From Sclerodactyla briareus (taxonomy: Eukaryota > Echinodermata > Holothuroidea > Dendrochirotida > Sclerodactylidae), in the NCBI GenBank assembly GCA_026419785.1, contig JAODTK010004165.1, positions 106,324-170,323 of the forward strand: a DNA stretch of 64,000 bases, in the 5' to 3' direction. Position 1 is the first letter of the stretch, and every line of letters starts with the position of its first letter. A program made the position numbers and the translations under genes. Below the pieces are notes generated by a model that saw only the letters and a list, made by a program, of their open reading frames with translations, was not told the origin of the DNA and ran no database searches. Below are positions 55,765 through 64,000 of this stretch, piece after piece.

Positions 55765-56590
55765 TAATCAGTTACGAGATTACGGTGGCGACCCCCACCC
55801 CCCATGACACCCCCTCCCCCCAAGACCCCAAGTGATCCATTTAAAAATTAACACAAAAACCAACACCTTTGTCTGCAGTTCAGCAGAGTTTTGCAGCTGT
55901 TATGTCGCAAATATTGCAGCCGCATGTATGAGGCCCATAAATTGTATTTCTTGCCAATAGGGAGGGGGACGCCATAATGAGGGCGCAACTTCCCTTGGGT
56001 GCCGACCTCACCCCCCCCCCCCCACCAAGACAAATCTCTCGTATACTGCGCTGAACGAGATATACGGATACATGTGGCGAAAGAGTTAGGCAGAACATTG
56101 CGCCGAAAAAGTTACTAGTAGGCCTAAAAATTGTTGCATCTAAACAACATGAAAAAATATTGACCATAAAAGCTTGGGAACGAATATCAAAATAAAACGA
56201 GATATCTACTAACAAAACGTCACAGCATTATTTTGTTATAATGATACATTACACGACCGACATATTAACACATTCTGGAGCTACCCAAATCTTCGTGGAA
56301 AACTATGATGCCATTCCCCGTGTCGAGTACGGACTCGAGTCCCTATTTTGATTCCAAGGACTCGGACTCGAAGTTCAATGAATCGGACTCGGACTCGACC
56401 AAAAGACTCAGTCCGAAGTCCTGGTCCGAGTCCCTATTTTTTATTTTTTTTTACAATGTACAAGACAACCAAAATATACAACAAACGCTTAGCCAAAAAG
56501 TAGCTTTAAAACTTCTCCACCGTATTTCGACTGTTCGATGTCTAAATCAGGAGGGAAAATAGCACACCATTCTCACACGCTCGCTTTTTC
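55765..56590 (+). repeat. Tandem unit of about 815 bp, copy 2
   Basis: Collinear with 54949-55764, ending ctgttcgatgtctaaatcag and gaaaatagcacaccattctc. It contains a GACTCG block at 56325-56440. Divergence from copy 1 is mostly by indels. Confidence 0.92.
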
Positions 56591-58887
56591 CTTTCACATA
56601 TCTATTTATATCACCTGTGCCAGTGTTCAGTTAGGGTACTTCCTTAACCATGATGCTTCTCATTATTTGGATAGTGTGCATGCGTAACGGGCATTGGGTA
56701 CTCCACTTTTCCGCTTACAGGTAAATTTATGTGGAACAGCTAATTTGAGAAGTTGTACCGGCATGGGGGTAATTTCCATGATTTATTGGGGTGCATTATT
56801 TTCACCCTGCTCCTGCGAATATTTCGTAGCACTTTCTGACACTGCGTATTTTACGGAAAAATTTTACAGAATGATGTACAGCTTTTAGTAATGCCCTTTT
56901 GCATTATCACGGTAAAATCAGTAGGCCTAGACCTCGGACACCATTCCATGAGTAGTACTCAGCCCAGTCCTCTAGCTTATTGCCTTTGCCATATATCACG
57001 GTTAAAATCGGTTCGGCCTAGACCTTTGGACACCCGTCCATGGCGGTGTACCAGCCCAGTCCTCTGAGCTAATTGAAAGTTCATGGTATGTCAGTAAATT
57101 ACATGTTATTATATAGCCGCTGCATTTACGACATTGCCTTAAGCAATACAGCGGTAAGTTATGCCTCATTTGTTAATTTGATAGTACAGGTAAAAATTGG
57201 CCATAAGGACTCGAGGACTCGGACCGTACTGCATGTGACTCGGGCTCGGATATAAGCTGACTCGGACCCCCTAGGACTCGGATTGAGGAGGACCTCGCTC
57301 CAGCCCGGTTTCTCAGTAGGGTATGGTGCCAGGGAGTCGGGGTGGGCAGAGTTAACACTGACAGGCTCCAGCCTGAAGGTGCGAGGATGTTGTCAATAGT
57401 GGAACGGAGACGACAAAGAAGGAAGAAACGTAGGCAGGTAAATTTGACATCGGAAAGTGGACGCTTCCCCAGTTTCCAACCGCCCTATACCAAGACCCCC
57501 GTTTAGACAGAAATGTCGGGGAACTCCCAGATAGGGACTGCTGCCCATTGGCGTCGCGGCGTCGCCTAACCGTCCTTTTGCGAGACCTGGAGGCACCGTG
57601 AATTTAGATGGGAGATCAAAACTCGCTGTCCTTTGTACTGGCGTTGCCGATGTAACTTTAAAATTGTGTGATGAGACATGAGGCCTATAGAAGGGCTGTT
57701 GAGATCTGTTCCTTCAAAAGCCCACACATATCCCAATCCACATCTGGCGCGATAGGACTCTCTCACGGATACTCAAGTTACTTTGGATTCTTCATGGCAA
57801 TTTTTCAAAGTTTGTTTCATGCCTCCTCAAACTTCGTAAATTCGGGGGGGGGCGGGGGCGGTCTATTGTCCTGCAACCTTATCGATTGGTCGTTAATACG
57901 ATTCCTGAGTTATAGGTCATGGCAACAGATTCTTCACATAGTCAAGGTGAAACAAGCACACCACATACCCAATTTGAGGTGTCCAGCATGTGGCCGGGGC
58001 GGGGGGGGGGGGGGGGGGGAGAGAGGGGGAACTTGCATTACCATGAACGTAGTCTCTGTGTATATTTCATATAACTAGGCCTATCATAATTAGGCCTATT
58101 ATTCAATATCTCTTGTAAACTATTTTGTAATCTTTTCCCATTTTATTTTATTCAGACCCTTTTTCACATCACAGTTACCACTTTGTGTGGAACCCCGCAG
58201 GTCCCCGTGATGCCACATTTTCGAATTTCTGCTGTGTAGTGATGCGTTGTTTTCCCTTTTATTTATCTCGTTTGTTTCCTGTGTTTACAGGTTCACCTTT
58301 CAATATCCTGTCTGTCGTTTATGCAGCCGTTCTTATTTTGAGACTTTCATGGTATAGCGCTTTGGTCTTTTTAAAAGTGCTTTGAGAGGGGGGTGGTAGA
58401 AATCACAACGACCCTAGAACAATCATAGCAACCCAAATTGACAATATCCAAACCCCTGAAGTATACACCCACAATTCATGACAGAAAACAAGTCTAAAAA
58501 CTGTCCCTATTTGATGAATACACTCTATAGCTAGTTTAGGAGAGTTTTTACAATGTAGAAGAAATAAAGAACAGTCAAAGAAAAAAATGGTTAGCATTCA
58601 TAAAAAGCCCACTTTTAGTTCGAATCTCATCAGAGCTGTCCTTGGGATAATGGCTCACCCGCTAATTTCCGTTCCTTAAAATGTCTACACAGAACTTATA
58701 TTGGAATACATAGCATCACTTTTATTCACATATTGACCCTGCCTGTACACTATAGACTGCATGGAGTTTTACTATATGTTGCTCACAAATTTACAGAGTT
58801 TTAGCTGCAGCCAATAAACTCACTAGAATACAATCAATTGCTACATCTTCCCACGTTCAAATGATTTAGTTTTTTATTCAAGTGCAG
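56591..58887. other. Mixed stretch, little supported
   Basis: Two similar segments (atcacggtaaaatcagtagg at 56908 and atcacggttaaaatcggttc at 56996) form a short direct repeat with a shared ccagtcctct end. A fourth GACTCG block is at 57205-57290. A possible basic first exon lies at 57387-57437 (MLSIVERRRQRRKKRRQ|gtaaat). G runs lie at 57844-57857 and 57999-58019. Confidence 0.45.
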
Positions 58888-58995
58888 GGCACTGTTGGTG
58901 TGAAGGCATGGGTGGGGCCTAAAAGGAAGACCTCAGAAGGACGACCAAGACAGATGATCCGGAAACCTTCAAAACATAGACCCCCAATAGAATAA
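58888..58995 (+). CDS. Candidate terminal exon with AT-hook-like motif
   Basis: It follows a good acceptor (tttagttttttattcaagtgcag, 3' part) and runs 35 codons to TAA in phase 0. It encodes a strongly basic C-terminus (KAWVGPKRKTSEGRPRQMIR then KPSKHRPPIE). EGRPRQ resembles an AT-hook core (GRP), which binds AT-rich minor groove in known proteins. A possible first exon at 57387-57437 also ends in phase 0. The minus strand is open here too, so the call is tentative. Confidence 0.33.
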   Translation, partial: GTVGVKAWVGPKRKTSEGRPRQMIRKPSKHRPPIE

Positions 58996-59195
58996 TACAG
59001 CACAGAAATCCTCAAAGCAGCGACAGCACCATCTGACCATGGGTTTTTGCCCGAAAGGGGCAGAGTCCTGCAGCACCCGATGCCCTGCATGACCATCAAC
59101 ACATTTCTGGCCTGCTAATTTTTCCTGTCCCCCCATTCTTTCTTCTTTCTCCTGTGGCTTTGAAATGTACCTCGTCAGCAATTCATTAAAATGGA

Positions 59196-59222
59196 GGGGG
59201 GGGGGGGGGGGGGGGGGGGGGG
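59196..59222. repeat. G homopolymer, 27 bases
   Basis: An uninterrupted G run followed by tggggaggtcgg. The length is unlikely to be exact. Confidence 0.95.
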
Positions 59223-59807
59223 TGGGGAGGTCGGAGAGGGAGGGATGTGAGAGGTAGATCTAAGTGGACAAGTGGTGGCGCAGTCTCTACAAGCGGACCC
59301 CTTCCACGGCATCACAGCCAACCCTCCCTGGCGCCGCTGCTGCTCAAAGTTTTCGTTTCTGTAGTTTTTTTGTGAGGTCTTCCCTTTTGGGCGCAGCCCG
59401 TGTAATAGACTGTCACCCCCACCCCCCATATTTTACGCCCGAAATCCTTTTCACTTGGCCCTAGATTCTACTGACTTGAATACGGTCTGTGCTAGGTAAA
59501 GATGGGCCTACCCCTAGTTGCAAAAGGAGTTTGGTAAAGCTGCCCCATGCCATCTTCAGTCTTTAGTCACCTAAAGTCCAGGCGCGATTTGTGTTTGTGG
59601 TTGGGGGGGACGGACGAGATGAATCCCAACAAGCGAGCGCCACCACAATGTTGGCCGTAGCGGGTCAAGAAAATTTTTAGTTTGACAGACCCCTAGATTG
59701 CAGGAACAGGCAATTCCCATGCCTAATGGGACAATCAGCACATTCCTAACATTTATCACAAATTTTCATTTGAGAAAGGTTTTCTCCAAACTTATCGGCA
59801 CTTAGGG
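59223..59807. other. Repeat-mosaic DNA, no gene supported
   Basis: Includes a GGCGC-type hairpin remnant (gcgagcgccaccacaatgtt, 59633-59652) and blocks shared with 47280-47560 (tttgacagacccctagatt). Confidence 0.45.
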
Positions 59808-60130
59808 ATCAATTCAAGGGTTCTCGTTGGGATGCTGTGACATTCTGAAATACCATTCAAGTGAGGTTTCAGTCATGACCGGCTCAATCGAAATGGGCAA
59901 TGCCACCACTACTAAGTTCACGCGAAAGGGGCGAGATTTTCGCAGGCCGGATCGGATCCATTTGACCAACGTCGACATGCACTGACTCTCGCGTCGCCCT
60001 AGCACTTACGATAGGGCAGGCCTGGTTGTTTACTCAAAGATTATGGCCCCCGGTTTATATCTTCTTTGCGGCCCATAGGCGCAGGGCAGGGGACATTATA
60101 CTTGGAGCCAGACTTGTGGCCAATATGTGT
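59808..60130 (+). repeat. Repeat with CGCG motif and actcaaagattatggcccc block
   Basis: atcaattcaagggttctcg, tgacattctgaaataccatt, gttcacgcgaaaggggcgag and actcaaagattatggccccc match 52041-52270, and the first part matches 47540-47610. Confidence 0.72.
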
Positions 60131-60154
60131 ACACAAGAAGTATAATACCGAAAC

Positions 60155-60174
60155 CGCGCGCGGATGCGCGCGCG
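60155..60174. repeat. CGCGCGCG hairpin next to AAAATTT
   Basis: cgcgcgcggatgcgcgcgcg is an 8-bp GC stem with a four-base loop, immediately followed by aaaattt. Confidence 0.8.
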
Positions 60175-60524
60175 AAAATTTACAATGTGGACATCCATTC
60201 AAAGGAAGGCAAATCTTGGATAAAATTCTTCACCAAAAAATTTTATTCATGTCTTTGCACGAAACGAAATTGTGGCGTTTCCTGGCCGAATGCTTCGCAT
60301 GCCATTTATGAGGGTTGCCACACGCACCGTGTGCCTGCCCCCCCCCCTTGAGTGTTGTTAGTGTCGCACCCATAAATTGGATTGCCGAATACTCTATTTA
60401 AATTTGCAGATAGTTAGACCTAGTTAGCCAAAACAAATCACAGGTCCCGCCAGGTGGTGACTTAGACGTCGCCCCAACTTCTCCCTTCAAAGACAACAAA
60501 GTTACCTGTGGGCATTCCATCAAA

Positions 60525-60760
60525 CATTTCAGGCACTATTTGGACTCCACCTTTGGACAGCCTTTTCTTCACTTGAATTTCGAATCATTTTTTTGGAACA
60601 ACGCAATTTTGGTGTTCCCTGGTTGAATTTTCGATGCCGCATCGTGTGCCATCCATAGTGATAGTATGTGCACAGCGTAGTTGCACTAAAACTTTCGCAC
60701 AAGTAGTCGCACCATAAATAAATAAAAAGCACAGATCCCACCAGGTGGTAGACCTACCCC
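60525..60760 (+). repeat. Dispersed repeat pair, copy 2
   Basis: Collinear with 53335-53540 (ccttttcttcacttgaattt, ccatagtgatagtatgtgc). Confidence 0.72.
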
Positions 60761-61044
60761 GTTCGTCTCAACCCCCTTTCACCTCAAGATAGCGATTGTG
60801 GGACAACGTCCAAGAAGGAGAGACACACCAAGTTGGTGCCAGCCAGGGCTTATGTAAACGATAGGGATGGAGGGAACCCTTCTTTCATTGATAATTTTAA
60901 TTGATAACGTTAAGGAACATCAGAGTATGCAGAAGGCAAATCATATCTGAACACTCGACACACGACAACCGCGCGCAGCGGCGCGAACTTTTCGGAAATG
61001 GAGCTAGCAGAAGCAGGAATTCACTCAAACTTGTCATTTAGGTC
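60761..61044. other. Repeat-mosaic DNA
   Basis: Holds a CGCG hairpin (accgcgcgcagcggcgcgaa, 60969-60988). Shares aacccttctttcattgataa in inverted form with 46795-46820. Confidence 0.5.
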
Positions 61045-61200
61045 ATTCTGCATTGTTTAAACTGGTGGCGAGGATATGTCGGATAACGTGTCAGCGAAAT
61101 AGCAGTCGGGCTCAGATATGGGTGGGACAAAATGCATTGCGTCCCCCCCCCCCCCCAACCCAAATATGGGAGGGGGGGGACGCTGTCCCCCCGTCCCCCC
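61045..61200 (+). repeat. C-run repeat family, second plus copy
   Basis: gaggatatgtcggataacgt, gtcagcgaaatagcagtcgg and aaaatgcattgcgtcccc, then C runs. Matches 53770-53925. Confidence 0.78.
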
Positions 61201-63409
61201 AGGATCGCCCCGCCCTTGCCTAATAAAGTTGTCCAGTATGCATGCCTGAGTTCTTAGCATTAGGACAGACAACGCAAGCAGGGAGGCCTAACGCTAAGCT
61301 AGATGATATGCCCTAGTACGAATCCGTTTTTTGCATTATCAGTTGAATGGGGAGACAGTGGTGATGACACTGAGTCAACCTCCTGCAAAATCTAAAAGCA
61401 CAAAGCACGAAGAAGGTGAACTATCTCCATATCTTAGAATATTAAATTCTTTGAAGAAATTGATTCGTATATGGTACCATATATGATTCGATATTGCGTA
61501 ATTTGCCGCAAAATCGGAGTCTCATTGTTGCCACCGATAAACTCGTGGGGTTACTGCATGTTAATATTTGCGCGAACCGATCGTTTGGTGCCGTTTCCCC
61601 AGCATTCCCCGCACGTTCAATGTCTCAATTGTGCAACAGTAACATATGAGTTAGCGGACCTCAAATAGACTCCCCATCGACTTATACACAAATTTGCTAT
61701 CAGTTTCGCGGTCCTGAATCTGTGTGCCCGTACTTCTGGAGGCCCCAAGCAGCCATTCATTTGAAAGCATAGTAGTGTAGCAACATCGGCATTTACAAAT
61801 AACCATACATCGACTGATTACTTCTTCGGCTAGAGGAGCTCGAAGTGAGCAGACGAATTTTACTCGACGTAATTCTGTCTTCCAAACACCAGTTTGGACC
61901 AATCGCTGTGGAGGTCAAATTAGTTAAAATCTACCTAGATTCCCGCCAAACTCGCACCATTTGTCTCTTTCGAATGTGCCCGTTCACTTGCAGGCAAAGA
62001 AACAGAACCATCAGATATGATACGGTAAAAGAAAATGGTGGGGTTCCAGAAAGTTTTTAGGGCCAATACATATGGTCAGTTGGGCGCTTGTGTACCTAGA
62101 GTGCTTTTAGTGTCTTTCTATGAGCTACTCACACAGACTCATTGCCGTAGTGGTACATATCGTGCCCATCTTGTGCAACTAGTTTTTTTTTGTCATTTCA
62201 AATGATTTTAATTTGAATTTTTTAGTCCAAAGCCAATCGTATTCTTTAGGTATTTTTGCATATTTTCGAGCAGACTATCTTATCTATTTGCTACGAATTT
62301 TTCGAAATAACGATGATAGAAATGGCCCAGCGTAACACTGTCCAATTTATTTGCACGTAGGCTCCGATCTTTTAGGTGCTTTTCCCAGCATTCATGCGTT
62401 GTTTATGTTAAATTAGCTGCGAAAATACCAACAGAAAGTCACATACCTATTTTCAGGTGATGGGGCCCCCCGGCGATAGTGTTTATTTTTTCCCTCCAAG
62501 AGGATCGGATGCAGGCGAATCAAAACCTGTATATCGGGAATACCCTTCACCGGAACACCAACTTTTCGATATTTTCAGTACATGGTAGGTCTGACACCGG
62601 ATCATGGAAGGTCGTATGGTATTTGAGAAATATGGTGACAGACGGAATCAATTTTCTGAACCCCCCAACTATAATATTCCCGAACATTATTAAAATTGAT
62701 CAAATTTTTGTTGGTCACATAACAATGTGATAAAAAACTTTAAGGCTAGCAGCTGGCCGAGCTGGGAAGTTTGGCTCTGTCACCTCGATTCACGGTTCAT
62801 CGATTTTCCTTTTGACGAGATTTATTCTAGGCTTACGGTTACAAAGCTGTCGGCATCAATATGTTACTTCTTAATCGTTGATCTGTTTGGTTGGTCAAAG
62901 CTCTTTTTTTCATAATTGACATCGACCGAACTCGGTTTCAACTATCTAGGTCTAAACGACGTACGTTAGAGCCTTGGGTTACGCCAGTACACTATAGTAT
63001 ACGTTCTTGTTTAGTGTTCAGTGTTTATATCGAACTGAAGCTCCATCCTACATTGTATATAGGGGCATTTGCAAAGATTCATTTACCCACAAGGACCGTC
63101 GATTCAGCCTGCAGCATGGAAGAAGTTTCAGTTGATTCCTCGTGGTGAATGAATACAGTACAATTTTATAAAATCCTTGAAAATTGGTCTGTATATTGGA
63201 GCTTATTCCAGATAGTCTGCATCGGAGCTATCTTTTTCTTGAAGTCGTCAGATGATGAAGAATGCGAGGAGACAGAGAAGACCGGGGTAGGCCTATTACC
63301 AACATTAATTATGCTTTTAGCTCAATATTAATAGCTGATTTTCTCGGTAGTTTTTATTGTTCTCCTTTTCTAAATTAGTATTTTATATTCTCTTTGTTTT
63401 TTAGGTTTC
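61201..63409. other. AT-rich stretch without supported genes
   Basis: The G/C-run mosaic ends here. Plus frames at 61845-62060, 62479-62730 and 62891-63148 lack splice signals or known motifs. Confidence 0.4.
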
Positions 63410-63411
63410 GT

Positions 63412-63466
63412 TTTGTAAAGCGCCCTGATAACTTTGGTGATAGGGCACTATATAAGCACTGACTCA
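63412..63466 (+). mobile_element. L2/CR1-type LINE 3' tail remnant
   Basis: ttttgtaaagcgccctgata then gtgatagggcactatataag is the characteristic tail motif (paired gcgcc/ggcac boxes and TATATAAG). No reverse-transcriptase coding sequence upstream in the visible frames. Confidence 0.45.
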
Positions 63467-64000
63467 CCATCCGAGTTTTACTATATTTTCAATATATGTT
63501 TGATACTTCTTGTTTTTGGTAAACGCTGACCCGTTAGACTTCTGCGAAATTCATCATTGACCTTGCCGCGAACGAGTCACCATACTGGAAGTATGAGCCT
63601 TTCACACAAAGGATGTTCGGCGTATTGGATTACACTGATAAATTTTGGGTACCGCAGACATTACTGCCATAGGGAAGAGTACAACATCTGGCATGTATGC
63701 TCCCGTAGAATAGTGTGGCGTAATGTACAGAACAGAACACTTGGCATAGTTTTGGTGTATGGTAAAAGTAGGCCTGCTTTCCGTTATGGACGGTCATTCT
63801 CCCTGGTCTTCATCCAATGACATGCCAGGAGCAGAGAAGATAGGGTGGCCAGTGGCATCAAAGATATGAAAAATGCAGGATGGGGAGTCAAGTCACTGTT
63901 TCTCTCTTTTTTTCCCTTTTGCCACTCTATCCTTGACTATTGAAAATGCATACCAGATGGAACGGCTCAATGGTGATGCCATGGGTGTCACGTTTCTTAT
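63467..64000. other. Unannotated end of window
   Basis: A plus frame at 63557-63820 (87 codons) is open but has no recognised motif or splice sites. Confidence 0.35.

Overview
This looks like nuclear DNA of a marine invertebrate, most likely a deuterostome such as an echinoderm or hemichordate. Coding sequence is sparse and in short pieces bounded by GT/AG splice signals. There is no operon structure. Dispersed and tandem repeats dominate, and short AGGCCTA-type motifs recur. Taxon is inference from texture only. Homologous repeat copies differ by many single-base gains and losses, so the sequence may carry uncorrected long-read errors, and long open frames are poor evidence of genes here. 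No rRNA gene, canonical tRNA gene, CRISPR array or bacterial gene was seen.

Layout. 0-2.7 kb: plus-strand exon-like pieces (261-417, 2142-2355, 2437-2643) around a 42-bp minisatellite (919-1880). 3.2-5.4 kb: a 1.08-kb tandem duplication, each copy starting with a tRNA-like (SINE-type) head. 7.3-10.4 kb: a satellite of about 310-bp dimers ending in a (CA)n tract and a hairpin; smaller or diverged copies lie near 13.3, 14.2, 22.6-23.3, 23.8-24.6, 35.0-35.3 and 42.8-43.0 kb.

12-32 kb holds the best coding evidence, all on the minus strand. Exon-like blocks at 31.5, 29.8, 27.1, 25.65, 22.2 and 18.65 kb encode a basic, Ser/Thr/Pro/Lys/Arg-rich, disordered-looking protein, and several share one splice phase. 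Further exons lie at 19.6, 15.9, 12.6 and 12.5 kb, including a duplicated 51-bp exon. Several exons sit in local duplications, some decayed. I cannot name the product(s). A possible divergent promoter with an ATG exon lies near 16.8 kb.

36.3-41.2 kb is the most striking region: a GC-rich block set in AT-rich DNA, flanked by inverted repeats of about 110 bp that each run into a splice acceptor and an exon pointing inward. The right half of its core is a degenerate minisatellite of about 120 bp. It may be an unusual DNA transposon with two convergent spliced genes.

41.8-42.5 kb is a 58-bp minisatellite. 46-61 kb is a mosaic of related repeats in both orientations with long G or C homopolymers, CGCGCG hairpins, GGCGC hairpins and GACTCG-rich blocks. 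A candidate last exon lies at 58888-58995, and an L2/CR1-type LINE tail near 63.4 kb.
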